60,773 nt of DNA from Limisphaerales bacterium (GCA_003161635.1 PMOA01000060.1:1-60773), one strand, 5' to 3'; shown: positions 24,487 through 34,732, numbered from the stretch's first letter. The notes: generated from the sequence alone by a model not told the origin. A program made the numbers and translations.

Positions 24487-25302
24487 TCATTGTGCGCGCC
24501 GAAGGACGACGCCCTCGAACCGCCATTTCTGCCGAAATTCGTCATAGGACATTCTGTCCAATCCATCCAGCGGATCACCGACGACGACCTCGGAATCGGT
24601 GACTTCGAGAACAGCAACATAGTGGTCAACCATGAAAGTGAACTTGATGACCGCCAGGGTAAGCCCGGCATTTTTCAATTCAGAAATGTCCTTGAATGCG
24701 TGATATTCAGCGATCAACCCGTCCTTGCCATAACGTTCCTGCAGAACTTGCGCAAGAATGTCCGGCGGCGTGCCGGTCGCGGCAGTGGTATGTGACAGAA
24801 TCGCAATTTGACCCTCTTCAGCTGGAAATCCGAGTTTGCGAAGGGCGGTCACGGCGGTGGCGGGACCGCAGGTGTAACTGGTGCTTTGCCGGCAGATTCC
24901 ATTTGGATCAATCTTCGTCTGAAGCCGGGCAAGATAATTTTGGTTGAACGCAGGCGCAAGAAACGGCCAAACGGACATGCCAAAAACAATCACCGCCATC
25001 AGCACACAAATTACGGCGCGATCCCGCTTTTGCGGCAACCGGGAAAGTGGCGTTGTCAAAACCATTGTGGCAACAAAACCAATGACGGCAAATTTCCTGC
25101 GGCCCAGCATCAACCACGAAATCGGCGGTGCAAACCACGTCGCGGGTTTATGAATGGCAAAGCCGTAGAGAAGAATCAACGAAAGTGGGATGAAATAGCC
25201 AAGCATCCAATAAGGTTTTTTCAGCCGCGAAAACCAAAATCCCAACCCTGCACCCGACAAGGCGAACAAGGCATCAGCCAACGACTCAAGCCAGGGAATC
25301 AT
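24487..25302 (-). CDS. membrane protein with C39-like cysteine peptidase domain
   Basis: A 271-residue protein with about four membrane helices in residues 8-118 and a C-terminal C39-like domain. The catalytic set is visible: Q139 and C145 in CRQSTSYTCGPATAVTALRKLG, H227 in VDHYVAVLEV and D243 in VGDPLDG. C39 peptidases usually sit at the N-terminus of bacteriocin ABC exporters and cut double-glycine leaders; here the domain is C-terminal to membrane helices and no ABC transporter is encoded nearby. It may process another exported substrate. It follows no obvious operon. Confidence 0.75.
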   Translation of the reverse strand: MIPWLESLADALFALSGAGLGFWFSRLKKPYWMLGYFIPLSLILLYGFAIHKPATWFAPPISWLMLGRRKFAVIGFVATMVLTTPLSRLPQKRDRAVICVLMAVIVFGMSVWPFLAPAFNQNYLARLQTKIDPNGICRQSTSYTCGPATAVTALRKLGFPAEEGQIAILSHTTAATGTPPDILAQVLQERYGKDGLIAEYHAFKDISELKNAGLTLAVIKFTFMVDHYVAVLEVTDSEVVVGDPLDGLDRMSYDEFRQKWRFEGVVLRRAQ

Positions 25303-25351
25303 TTGCCTTCAGCATAAACGAGCCCCCCGCGAGGAAAATGAATTTTGCGCC

Positions 25352-25561
25352 TTAGAACCTGGTTCTGACACCGCACGCGCGCACGAGACACCAGCCGCGC
25401 AGGGATTCAAAAATGGCGAACAGTCCCGCCACCACAAAAATCAGCCCCAGCCAGAGCCGGTAGTCCACAAGGACAATGCCCGCGATGAGACACAACGTGC
25501 CGATGACGCCGCGCGCCATGCGACCGCGGAAATTAAGGTTGGGCTTGAAGAAGCGGCTCAC
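25352..25561 (-). CDS. small DUF2892-like membrane protein
   Basis: A 69-residue protein with two membrane helices (about 16-31 and 34-52). The start NLNFRGRMARGVIGTLCLIAG and the end SLRGWCLVRACGVRTRF match the pattern of DUF2892/YgaP-type small membrane proteins (RxxRGxxG... GWCxxRAxGxxTRF). The function of the family is unclear; some members are fused to rhodanese domains. It is divergent from the 73-residue membrane protein gene. Confidence 0.75.
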   Translation of the reverse strand: MSRFFKPNLNFRGRMARGVIGTLCLIAGIVLVDYRLWLGLIFVVAGLFAIFESLRGWCLVRACGVRTRF

Positions 25562-25654
25562 GGTGAAAAGTTAGCACGATGCGTGCCCAAAGCCAACAAG
25601 TTCGTTGCCGGAGACGCTGGCCAGCGTCAGCAGGTTTCGGCATAATAACGGAGC

Positions 25655-25876
25655 GTGGATTTGCTCAATGAACATTATCTCTGGGCGTCGTGTATCTGGG
25701 GCGCGATTGCCAGTGGTTATCTGATTTACGGCTGGCGCCAGCGGGCCGCGATACCGTTTGTCGGCGGCGTGGCGATGACTGCCGCATCCTTTTTAATCAG
25801 CAGCGCGTTACTGATGTCGCTGGCTTGTATCGCGCTGATGTTCGCGGTTTACTGGCTGTTGAAACAGGGGTATTGA
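25655..25876 (+). CDS. small membrane protein of unknown function
   Basis: A 73-residue hydrophobic protein with two or three membrane helices (about 9-25, 33-52, 53-68). GAIASGYLIYGWRQR is a short motif seen in small membrane proteins of this phylum, though the family is not named here. The ATG at 25655 follows AACGGAGCG, a plausible binding site. The stop lies 14 bases before the SGNH lipoprotein gene, which suggests co-transcription. Confidence 0.6.
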   Translation: MDLLNEHYLWASCIWGAIASGYLIYGWRQRAAIPFVGGVAMTAASFLISSALLMSLACIALMFAVYWLLKQGY

Positions 25877-25889
25877 TTCGCCCATTCAA

Positions 25890-27035
25890 ATGAAAATGAC
25901 CAGGGTTCACTGTCTCGGCCTCGTTCTCGCGCTGCTGGTGCTCAATTCCTGCACCTTTGCGCCTGGCCCATCCACGACGCAGAATTCCCAACCGCATCCA
26001 ACCGCGCCGGAACTGCCAGCCGGCCGCTGGACGCTGCGAATTCCCGCGGCGGACGCGCGCTTCCGATATGAGGGCCGCTTTGATTTTTCCGATTCGAATG
26101 CGTCGGTGATCGTCTGGCAGGCCAGCCGAATCAGCCTCGACTTCGAGGGTGACGCGGTCGGCCTGCTCTTCGATGACGCCAAAGGCCAGTGCTTTTTCAA
26201 CGCGGAGGTGGACGGCTCGAACACGGTCGTTGAAATCCGGGAAGGAAAACCGGCCCAGCCCGCAACGCTCGCGGGCTTTGGCCCCGGGCGTCACCACCTG
26301 ATGCTCTTCAAGCGCAGTGAAGCGGACGCCGGCACGGTCCGTTTTCGCGGTGTCGGGTTGACCGGCGGCGCAAAGGCTTGGGTGCCGCCGCCGCCGGTTT
26401 ACCAGCTCCGGATGGAATTTTTCGGCGATTCGATCACCGTCGGCGCCTGCAATGAAGACGGCGACACCGACCAGTGGGACAATCGCCGTACGCACAACGC
26501 CGCCCTCAGTTACGCCGCCCTGACGGCTGCCGCGTTCTCGGCCGATTACCGCAACATTGCCGTCAGCGGCATGGGCATCGCCACCGGCTGGGTTGACCGG
26601 AAGGCCGGCGAGGTGTGGGACAGAATCTATCCCAACCCCGCATCGCCGCGGGCGGACCTGACGCAATGGGTGCCGCAGGTCGTCTTCGTGAATTTTGGCG
26701 AAAACGACGATTCCTATCCGAGAGCCCACGGACAACCGTTCCCCGAAGGTTACACCGACGGCTACATCGCACTCGTCCGCGCCATCCGCACGGCGCATCC
26801 GACCGCCCACATCGTGCTCCTGCGCGGCGGCATGTTTGGCGGCGCGCAAAGCGAACCCTTGCGCCAGGCCTGGGAATCCGCCGTCACTCAACTCGAAGCC
26901 ACCGACCAAGGCATCAGCCATTTCGTCTTTAAACACTGGACCCAAAACCATCCGCGCGTGGCCGACGACCGCGCCCTGGCCGATGAGTTGATCGCCTGGT
27001 TGAAGCAGCAAAAATTTATGCGCGCGTACCGTTAA
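25890..27035 (+). CDS. SGNH/GDSL-type carbohydrate esterase, lipoprotein
   Basis: Probably removes acetyl groups from polysaccharides at the cell surface. The 381-residue protein has a lipoprotein signal (MKMTRVHCLGLVLALLVLNSC, lipobox cysteine at about 21). A jelly-roll domain (about 45-165) precedes the SGNH domain, the order of CE2 acetylxylan esterases. Catalytic residues are in EFFGDSITVGACN (Ser), VNFGENDD (Asn block, about 265) and near the C-terminus, where a DxxH could be formed by HPRVADD or HWTQNHP. The terminator at 27071 lies just after it. Confidence 0.8.
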   Translation: MKMTRVHCLGLVLALLVLNSCTFAPGPSTTQNSQPHPTAPELPAGRWTLRIPAADARFRYEGRFDFSDSNASVIVWQASRISLDFEGDAVGLLFDDAKGQCFFNAEVDGSNTVVEIREGKPAQPATLAGFGPGRHHLMLFKRSEADAGTVRFRGVGLTGGAKAWVPPPPVYQLRMEFFGDSITVGACNEDGDTDQWDNRRTHNAALSYAALTAAAFSADYRNIAVSGMGIATGWVDRKAGEVWDRIYPNPASPRADLTQWVPQVVFVNFGENDDSYPRAHGQPFPEGYTDGYIALVRAIRTAHPTAHIVLLRGGMFGGAQSEPLRQAWESAVTQLEATDQGISHFVFKHWTQNHPRVADDRALADELIAWLKQQKFMRAYR

Positions 27036-27070
27036 TCGGCTTCCGATAAACGGCCGATTCAAACACGCAA

Positions 27071-27105
27071 AAAACCCGGAAGCCAGTCGCCCGGCTTCCG
27101 GTTTT
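27071..27105. terminator. bidirectional intrinsic terminator
   Basis: CCGGAAGCC (27076-27084) and GGCTTCCGG (27093-27101) form a 9-bp stem with an 8-base loop, followed by TTTT and preceded by an A-run. It can serve both the plus-strand esterase gene and the minus-strand enolase gene. Confidence 0.8.
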
Positions 27106-27115
27106 GAATCGTTTG

Positions 27116-27166
27116 GTAGGGACGCGCTGCCGCGCGTCCGGCGGACCAGCAGATCCGCCCTACCTC
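27116..27166. repeat. GTAGGG-type palindromic repeat
   Basis: GTAGGGACGCG at 27116 and the closing CCGCCCTAC at 27163 bound a short unit with inner GCGCTGCCGCGC pairing. It lies just behind the stop codon of enolase. Confidence 0.6.
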
Positions 27167-27168
27167 GT

Positions 27169-28461
<1,293 letters not shown>

Positions 28462-28585
28462 TTATTTTTAAATTTTCCAACTTCAAAATCCGAAGCGGAC
28501 ATAATAAAAGTTGCGCGCGGCGAGTCAAGAAAGCGTTGCCGGCTGGACCGGACAGGCTGCATTTTGACCCCATCATTCTTTTCCC

Positions 28586-28715
28586 TCCTGGGCGCGCCGG
28601 CGTCCACCCTCCGCAGTAGCCTCGCTACGGAGGGTGGAAAGGACGGGTCCCGCCGGCTGGCCGCGTTGCAATGGACAGTTCCACCTGCCGACGAGACGCC
28701 GGCGCTCCCAGAGCC
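28586..28715. repeat. GGAGCGCCGGC-type palindromic repeat
   Basis: The unit opens with CTGGGCGCGCCGGCGTCCAC and closes with GACGCCGGCGCTCCCAG, with inner CCTCCGCAGTAGCC/GCTACGGAGG pairing. It lies between enolase and the FHA protein and shares arms with the element in the M3 gene. Confidence 0.7.
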
Positions 28716-28727
28716 GGCTATCCGGCT

Positions 28728-29996
28728 TCACTCAAACCATGCCAGCTTTGATTTGTTGGTGAAGTAGAGCAGTCCCAGCAACCGCATCTCAACGGTGATC
28801 CCATAGAGGCTGATGAACGTGCTGATAACTGTCGGCAGCACAGGTATTCCGGTCAATTCTAACAACATTCGGCTGCCGTGCATCAAGGCAATGATCACGA
28901 GGAATATCCCGCAAATAGTCAGATAGGGCAGCGGAACCTTTCCGATGCCGGAAAAAATGATGATCGGGTTCAGGCCGGTAATGCCGTCCGCAAGACATAC
29001 GGTCAGGATGGCCATCGGCAGACAGAAAAGCCCCAGCAACAACAGCGGCAAACCGGCCAGCGGCGAGACGAACAACATGACCGCGATGCCGGGGCCAAGA
29101 CAGAGGAACCAGATGACGCCAAACCGAAAAAAGGGAATCGCCAGATCGTCCCAAAAGCCCGATATCTCCGGCCAATCGGGCATTTTCTCTTCACCTTGGG
29201 AAGAGGCCTGGACAATGTTTTGCATGAACGCAAACAGATAACCGACACTCATGATGAGACAGAGCCAATAAGCCAGTCCCAAAACCCCCGCAAACTTGAA
29301 GTGGGACAAAACCCAACGCCCGCCATCAAGGAAGCTAAAAACGATCGTTCCGCAAACCAGCAGAATCGCGCCATCCTTCTTGAGGGGATAGGAAAATGCC
29401 TCCCGCCAAAGGGCAAAGAAATTGGTGAGAGCCGGGGCCGCCAGGCGCCGGTATTCGGAAACGCTGACACAACTGCCGCCGCACTTGGGGCAATTTTGGA
29501 AAAACTTCATGCCGCCGCGCGTTGTCTTGACGCAAGCCGCACACAGCATCGCTCCGCAACGGATACAAGCCCACTTGGCTGCAACTTCGGGATGTTGGAC
29601 ACAGACCTCGACGTTGTTTGCGGCAGGAGTTTCGACCAGATTGACCGCCTTGGCACCCTCACTCACGGCCAGCGGCGTTTCCACGGAAATCCGCACCGGT
29701 TGCCTGACGGGGTCACCCTGACAAATCATGTTGACGGTACCCAGACAAAGCACCTGCCCCGGCTGAAGCACTGCCGATTGAATGGGTTGTCCATCGAGAA
29801 ATGTGCCGTTGGTGGAACCAAGATCCCGTACCGTGATGACATCGTCCTTCAGGTCAATCTGGCAATGATGGCTGGAAACGGAATTGTCGCTGATTTGAAA
29901 ATCGTTGTCCTCGGTCCGTCCCAACCGGTTCAATCCCGGTTTGAGCAGGATCTCCTGCAAGCCGTGCGGACTTCCTTCCATGCGCAGTCGCACCAT
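28728..29996 (-). CDS. FHA-domain membrane protein with zinc-binding and Yip1-like parts
   Basis: A 422-residue protein. Residues 1-95 form an FHA domain with GRTEDNDFQISDNSVSSHHCQI and LGSTNGTFLDG, which binds phosphothreonine. Residues about 128-180 hold paired cysteines (CVQHPEVAAKWACIRCGAMLCAACV and CPKCGG), a B-box or double zinc-ribbon pattern. The rest (about 205-415) has five or six membrane helices in the style of Yip1-family proteins. It probably recruits a phosphorylated partner to the membrane; Pkn-type kinases are common in the phylum. It is divergent from the M48 peptidase gene. Confidence 0.8.
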   Translation of the reverse strand: MVRLRMEGSPHGLQEILLKPGLNRLGRTEDNDFQISDNSVSSHHCQIDLKDDVITVRDLGSTNGTFLDGQPIQSAVLQPGQVLCLGTVNMICQGDPVRQPVRISVETPLAVSEGAKAVNLVETPAANNVEVCVQHPEVAAKWACIRCGAMLCAACVKTTRGGMKFFQNCPKCGGSCVSVSEYRRLAAPALTNFFALWREAFSYPLKKDGAILLVCGTIVFSFLDGGRWVLSHFKFAGVLGLAYWLCLIMSVGYLFAFMQNIVQASSQGEEKMPDWPEISGFWDDLAIPFFRFGVIWFLCLGPGIAVMLFVSPLAGLPLLLLGLFCLPMAILTVCLADGITGLNPIIIFSGIGKVPLPYLTICGIFLVIIALMHGSRMLLELTGIPVLPTVISTFISLYGITVEMRLLGLLYFTNKSKLAWFE

Positions 29997-30118
29997 AAAT
30001 CCAATGGGTTTAAATTATCTGATTCTTGGCCTTCGATTTCAAAATAAAATTAAGGAGCCGGACCATCCCGGTCAATTCATTTTGACAATCCCCGGCGCCT
30101 TTGTTAGACGGGCGCACT

Positions 30119-31264
30119 GTGAGCGTACTGCTGGTCAACTACGACGGATTCGCCTTCCGGGACGGCGAAGAAGATCAGGCGCTTTCCGGCCGCCTCCTGT
30201 TCACCCTCAGCTATCTCCGGTTTGAGCATGTGGATGGCACCTGGGAGCTGCCGTTGCAACGCCTGACCCTCGATCAAAACTCCGCCGGCAACCTGATCTT
30301 TCACGACGAAGAAACCGGTTGGTGGTTTGAATCTTCGGACGTGCGGATTTTGAATGATATTTTTCTGCTCCGGCAGACGCACCTCCGGACCCAGGCGCGG
30401 GAATTGCGCGAACGGCGCGAAGGGAATCGCAGTCTCAAATACGCGCTGATATTTTTGGCCGGGTTTGCCGGTTTTTTTTTCATCGGGTGGTTGCTGGTAA
30501 AGGCCGCCGCCAATTCCCTGGCCAATCACGCCCCCGTTGCGTGGGAGGAACACCTGACGGACAAGGTCATCGCCGAACATCCGAAATTGTTCGTCATTGA
30601 CACCAATGATGCCCGCATTACCGTCGTCACCCAGTTGGTGGCGCGCCTTGCCGCCGCCCTGCCGCCGGCGGAGCGCCGTTATCAATTTCGAGCCGCCCTC
30701 ATTGACCGGCCTGTGGTCAATGCCTTTGCCCTGCCGGGCGGAAGAATTTTCGTTTTCACCGGCTTGCTGGACCGCGTCCAAAAACCGGAGGAACTGGCCG
30801 GCGTGCTCGCGCACGAAATGGCCCATGTCACGCAACGGCACGGCCTGCGAAAACTCATCGCCGGCGGCGGACCTTATTATGTCCTGCGGCTGTTCGTCAG
30901 CGACCAGCAGGGAGTATTGTCAGTCATCAGCGCCGGCTCCCAGTTGCTGGTCAACCAGTATTATTCGCGCGACGTGGAACGCGAGGCGGACACGATTGGA
31001 TGGCATTACCTGATGGCAGCCAACATTGACCCGCGCGGACTGGCCGATTTTTTCCAGCTTCAGACGGAGAGCGAAGCCACCACCACCATCCCCGAAATGT
31101 TTCGCAGCCATCCCGCCACCAGCGAGCGCATTGCTTCCCTGAACCGGCTCTGGGAAAAGAGCGAGCGGAAAAGCGGGTTTGTCCAATTGCCAGCCATGAC
31201 CAACGCCCCCCTTACATCCCTTCAGGAGCGGCTTCTTCGCTCCTTCAAATCACCTCCCAAATAG
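30119..31264 (+). CDS. M48-family zinc metallopeptidase, membrane-anchored
   Basis: A membrane-bound protease. It has an N-terminal cytoplasmic domain (about 1-115), one membrane helix (about 112-130, LIFLAGFAGFFFIGWLLV), and an M48 domain with the zinc site LAHEMAHVTQRHG (about 235-247) and READTIGWHYL as the third ligand region. NAFALPGGRIFVFTGLLD is also typical, as in BepA/LoiP-type peptidases that act on envelope proteins. The start is uncertain: GTG at 30119 is chosen, TTG at 30101 is possible, and neither has a strong binding site. Confidence 0.85.
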   Translation: MSVLLVNYDGFAFRDGEEDQALSGRLLFTLSYLRFEHVDGTWELPLQRLTLDQNSAGNLIFHDEETGWWFESSDVRILNDIFLLRQTHLRTQARELRERREGNRSLKYALIFLAGFAGFFFIGWLLVKAAANSLANHAPVAWEEHLTDKVIAEHPKLFVIDTNDARITVVTQLVARLAAALPPAERRYQFRAALIDRPVVNAFALPGGRIFVFTGLLDRVQKPEELAGVLAHEMAHVTQRHGLRKLIAGGGPYYVLRLFVSDQQGVLSVISAGSQLLVNQYYSRDVEREADTIGWHYLMAANIDPRGLADFFQLQTESEATTTIPEMFRSHPATSERIASLNRLWEKSERKSGFVQLPAMTNAPLTSLQERLLRSFKSPPK

Positions 31265-31365
31265 CCTGGAAAGGATCACCGCGTCCATTTTGCATTGCCA
31301 CTGTGCGTTTTTTTGCTATGAATTTCCACGGCAATGGAGTTTGCCGTCCCATCATGGGAAAACCG

Positions 31366-31461
31366 TCCCGATTCATCGGGACTGATGACTTCTACCTGGG
31401 AGGGACGGCGTGCCGCCGTCCCTGAAAAAAATAAATGGGCCGGCAATATGCCAGCCCTCCC
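31366..31461. repeat. two palindromic repeats upstream of the antiporter gene
   Basis: TCCCGATTCATCGGGA (31366-31381) is a 16-base palindrome-like hairpin. GGGAGGG (31398-31404) and CCCTCCC (31455-31461) bound a second, 64-base unit with inner GGGACGGC/GCCGTCCC pairing. They end 40 bases before the antiporter ATG. Confidence 0.65.
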
Positions 31462-31500
31462 ATAATCGGGAAAATTTTGGCTCCAGGCAGGAGTTTGTTT

Positions 31501-32730
31501 ATGCATGAGAACATTTGGTTTGTGGCGGCCATCTGGATGGGATTGGCATTCATCGCCAGCTTGATTTCCATCCGCGTCGGCATTTCCGTCGCACTCATAG
31601 AAATCCTGGTGGGTGTCATCGCCGGCAACATTCACTTCGACGGCGGCCAGCACATTTTACAAACGACCGATTGGATCAACTTCCTGGCGATGCTGGGCAG
31701 CGGCGTGCTGACGTTTCTGGCGGGCGCAGAAATTGACCCGGTCTCGTTGCGCGCCAATCTTCGCGCCAGCATGGCGATTGGCGTGCTGTCGTTTTTTCTT
31801 CCGTTTGTCTGCGTGTGGCTGTTCGCGCAATTCGTGCTCGGCTGGCCGTTGCATCAGGCGCAAATCGCCGGCATTGCGTTGTCCACCACGTCCGTCGCCG
31901 TCGTTTACGCGGTGATGATCGAAGGCGGTTTTGGCCAGACTCCACTCGGCAAAACGATTCTGGCGGCGTGCTTCATCACGGATTTAGGCACGGTGCTGGC
32001 GCTCGGCTCACTTTTTGCCGACTTCAACATCTGGCTGGTGGTTTTCGTGGTAGTCACGGCGGTAGTGCTTTGGTTCATGCCGAAGTGGACCCAGTTCATC
32101 ATCACCAAACTTGGCGCGACGCGCGTGAGCGAGCCGGAAGTAAAGTTCATCTTCCTCGTGCTGTTTTTTCTCGGCGGGCTGGCGTCCACCGCTAAAAGCG
32201 AAGCGGTGTTGCCCGCCTATCTGGTCGGCCTCGTCGTCGCGGGCGTGTTCCTGCGCGACAAAACGCTCGTGCACCGGATGCGCACCATCGCGTTCACGAT
32301 CTTCACGCCTTTTTATTTCATCAAGGCGGGGCTTTTCGTCTCGCTGCCCGCCTTGTGGTCGGCGCTGGGTGTCATCATGATTCTGCTGCTGATAAAAATG
32401 GTGACGAAATTCATCGGGGTGTGGCCGCTCACCAAGGTTTTTTACATGCGCAACCGCGAGGCGAATTACACCACGCTGCTGATGTCCACCGGGTTGACAT
32501 TCGGCACCATCTCCGCACTGTTCGGCCTGCAAAACCATATCATTGACCAGGCCCAATACACCGTGCTCGTCACCGTCGTCATTCTCAGCGCGTTCGTGCC
32601 GACGCTCATCGCGCAAAAATTTTTCCAGCCCACGATTGAAACAATGGTCGAATGGGGCAAAATTTACAGCGAACGAATCAACAGCAAGAAAAACATCCCA
32701 ACATCGGATGTCGGGGCAACCGGAAAGTGA
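31501..32730 (+). CDS. cation:proton antiporter (CPA2, Kef/NapA-like)
   Basis: An inner-membrane exchanger of Na+ or K+ for protons. The 409-residue protein from the ATG at 31501 has about 12 membrane helices, with LAGAEIDPVSLRANLRAS, ALSTTSVAVVYAVMIEGG and ACFITDLGTVLALG typical of the CPA2 core; the D in ITDLG is the likely ion-binding acid. No TrkA-N or universal stress domain is fused, but a separate UspA gene follows six bases after the stop. The C-terminus KNIPTSDVGATGK is encoded by a small palindrome (CCAACATCGGATGTCGGGG) and may be repeat-derived. The earlier frame start at 31435 lies in the repeat. Confidence 0.85.
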   Translation: MHENIWFVAAIWMGLAFIASLISIRVGISVALIEILVGVIAGNIHFDGGQHILQTTDWINFLAMLGSGVLTFLAGAEIDPVSLRANLRASMAIGVLSFFLPFVCVWLFAQFVLGWPLHQAQIAGIALSTTSVAVVYAVMIEGGFGQTPLGKTILAACFITDLGTVLALGSLFADFNIWLVVFVVVTAVVLWFMPKWTQFIITKLGATRVSEPEVKFIFLVLFFLGGLASTAKSEAVLPAYLVGLVVAGVFLRDKTLVHRMRTIAFTIFTPFYFIKAGLFVSLPALWSALGVIMILLLIKMVTKFIGVWPLTKVFYMRNREANYTTLLMSTGLTFGTISALFGLQNHIIDQAQYTVLVTVVILSAFVPTLIAQKFFQPTIETMVEWGKIYSERINSKKNIPTSDVGATGK

Positions 32731-32736
32731 GGCGTT

Positions 32737-33162
32737 ATGTTCAAAAAAATCCTTGTCGGTTACGACGGCTCCAAAGGCGGCAAGGCCGCGCTCCAGCGCG
32801 CGGCGGTGCTGGCCAAAGGATTCAACGCCGACCTCTGCGCCTTTTGGGTGCGTGAGTTGCTGCCGCGCCATTCCGATCTGCCCGGCGAATACGAGGAGGA
32901 AGCTGAAGCGGCGGACGAATACTTCAAGGCGCGACAGCGCGAAGTCCAGGAAGTGGCCACGCAATACGGAATCAACCTCCCTTGCGAAACGCGCCGGGGC
33001 CACGCGGCCAAAACCATTTTGCGCTTCGCCGACGAAGGCGGCTACGACCTGATTGTCATCGGCCACAGCGATCATTCCGAGTTATGGGGCCGCCTGCTCG
33101 GCGACACCGCCGACCGCATCAGCGACCACGCCCATTGCAGCGTGTTGATCGTCAAATCCTGA
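32737..33162 (+). CDS. universal stress protein (UspA family)
   Basis: A 141-residue single Usp domain. It opens with FKKILVGYDGSKGGKAALQRAAVLA and ends with GYDLIVIGHSDHSELWGRLLGDTADRISDHAHCSVLIVK. The ATP-binding loop is close to GxxGxxxxxxxxxGS but partly altered (GHSDHSELWGRLLGDTAD), so nucleotide binding is uncertain. It lies six bases behind the antiporter gene, a pairing seen often, in which the Usp domain may regulate the transporter. Confidence 0.9.
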   Translation: MFKKILVGYDGSKGGKAALQRAAVLAKGFNADLCAFWVRELLPRHSDLPGEYEEEAEAADEYFKARQREVQEVATQYGINLPCETRRGHAAKTILRFADEGGYDLIVIGHSDHSELWGRLLGDTADRISDHAHCSVLIVKS

Positions 33163-33177
33163 CCCCGCCGTTGGGCC

Positions 33178-33300
33178 ATGAACGAATTGCCCAATCAAAT
33201 CGCGTCGCGGCTGAAAAGTGGCGGCCGGCGCGAATTGGTTTCGGAGGACATTGGCCGGTTGGTGGGCGCGCAGCAGGCGCACGGCTTTCCGCAAAGTTGA
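33178..33300 (+). CDS. possible 40-residue protein
   Basis: A short frame, MNELPNQIASRLKSGGRREL then VSEDIGRLVGAQQAHGFPQS, starts 15 bases after the UspA stop. It is predicted to be helical and charged, with no known family. There is no strong ribosome-binding site, so translation is uncertain; it could also be the broken start of a longer gene. Confidence 0.3.
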   Translation: MNELPNQIASRLKSGGRRELVSEDIGRLVGAQQAHGFPQS

Positions 33301-33344
33301 ACCATTTGACACCGGGTCGCTGCGCGAAGAAAATGGAGGCTGAA

Positions 33345-33824
33345 ATGAATATTGTTCCAAAATCCAAAACCGAAGCCCCGGTGATTCTCATCCGCCTGAT
33401 GGTTGGCGGCGTGTTTTTCATTGAAGGTGTGTTGAAGTTTCTTTACCCGGACGCCTTGGGCGCGGGACGGTTTGCCAAAATCGGCATTCTCTTCCCGCAA
33501 ATCATGGGTCCGTTCGTCGGCGGCGTGGAAATTGTCTGCGGCGCACTGGTGTTGATCGGTTTGCTGACCCGGCTCGCGGCCATTCCCCTGCTCATCAACA
33601 TTTCGGTGGCCATCCTTTCGACCAAAATTCCCATCCTGCTGGGGCACGGTTTTTGGACGTTCACGTTGCCCGACCTGCCGCGTTACGGTTTCCTGAGCAT
33701 GATGCACGAGGCGCGCACGGACTTTTCCATGGTCCTCGGCCTGGTCTTTCTGCTGTGCGTTGGGGCGGGACGATGGTCGGTGGACGGGCAACTGGCGGCA
33801 ACCGGCAAGGAAACCATGAAATGA
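33345..33824 (+). CDS. DoxX-family membrane protein
   Basis: A 159-residue protein with four membrane helices (about 15-32, 55-75, 77-97, 130-148). ILIRLMVGGVFFIEGVLKFLYPDALGAGRFAKIGI and FVGGVEIVCGALVLIGLLTRLAAIPLLINI are typical of DoxX/SURF4-like proteins. The family is poorly understood; members are linked to thiol or oxidative-stress functions. The ATG at 33345 is chosen because GGAGG lies five bases upstream (33335-33339). Its stop overlaps the next ATG (33821-33824). Confidence 0.85.
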   Translation: MNIVPKSKTEAPVILIRLMVGGVFFIEGVLKFLYPDALGAGRFAKIGILFPQIMGPFVGGVEIVCGALVLIGLLTRLAAIPLLINISVAILSTKIPILLGHGFWTFTLPDLPRYGFLSMMHEARTDFSMVLGLVFLLCVGAGRWSVDGQLAATGKETMK

Positions 33825-34663
33825 AAACCTGCCAGCCCTCGCAAAAGCCATTTACAACTTTCACCACCCGGTTTAATTCCAGCCTCACCCGGACATCAAT
33901 CACATGGGCGGCCATGCTGTTTGTCTTTTCAACGCTTGGACTCCTTGCCGGCCCGCCGTTTGTCACCGACGACCCCGAACCGGTGGATTATCAACATTGG
34001 GAGTTTTACATCGCTTCACAACACGCCCAGACGTCGGATGGCTGGTCCGGCACCGCTCCGCACTTCGAACTGAATTACGGCGTCATCACCAACGTGCAAC
34101 TCCACCTCATTGCGCCATTGGCCTATGACGCCCCGAAAAATGGCGCGGCGCAATACGGCTACGGCGACACGGAACTGGGCGTCAAATTCCGTTTCCTCCA
34201 GGAAACATCCCTGCTCCCGCAAGTCGGCGTGTTCCCCCAGGTCGAAGCTCCGACCGGCGACAGCGCGCGCGGGTTGGGCAGCGGACAATGGCAGGCGTTC
34301 CTGCCGTTGTGGCTCCAGAAAAGTTTCGGCGACTGGACGATTTACGGCGGCGGTGGCTACGGCATCAACCCGGGCGCGGGAAATCAAAACTGGGGCTTTG
34401 GCGGCGCGGTAGTCCAGTGCCAGGTGCGGGACAATATTCTAGTCGGCGGCGAAATTTACCATCGCACCGCCATGCAAACCGGCGGCCGGAGCGACACCGC
34501 GTTCAACGTGGGAACCGTCATTGATTTCACCGAACACCAGCATCTGCTCTTCTCCGCCGGCCGTTCCCTTGACGGCCTGACTGATTTTCAAGTTTACATC
34601 GCCTGGCAATTCACCTTCGGCCCGGAACTCTTTCATTCGATTGCCAGTTCGTTTCGAAAATGA
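33821..34663 (+). CDS. outer-membrane beta-barrel-like protein
   Basis: A 280-residue exported protein. A signal-type segment lies at about 27-47 (ITWAAMLFVFSTLGLLAG) after a longer N-terminal region, followed by GPPFVTDDPEPVDYQHWEFYIASQ. The mature part alternates polar and hydrophobic residues (ELNYGVITNVQLHLIAPLAYD, GYGDTELGVKFRFLQE, QVGVFPQVEAPTGDSARGLGSG), typical of antiparallel outer-membrane strands and similar to putative MetA/phenol-pathway transporters. The substrate is unknown. It is translationally coupled to the DoxX gene upstream. Confidence 0.7.
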   Translation: MKTCQPSQKPFTTFTTRFNSSLTRTSITWAAMLFVFSTLGLLAGPPFVTDDPEPVDYQHWEFYIASQHAQTSDGWSGTAPHFELNYGVITNVQLHLIAPLAYDAPKNGAAQYGYGDTELGVKFRFLQETSLLPQVGVFPQVEAPTGDSARGLGSGQWQAFLPLWLQKSFGDWTIYGGGGYGINPGAGNQNWGFGGAVVQCQVRDNILVGGEIYHRTAMQTGGRSDTAFNVGTVIDFTEHQHLLFSAGRSLDGLTDFQVYIAWQFTFGPELFHSIASSFRK

Positions 34664-34732
34664 AAGCGAATTCCACACCGCCAGGAGATGCAACCCGGCA
34701 CTGTTCTTGGTCGGGAAGTCTGGGCCGGGAGC

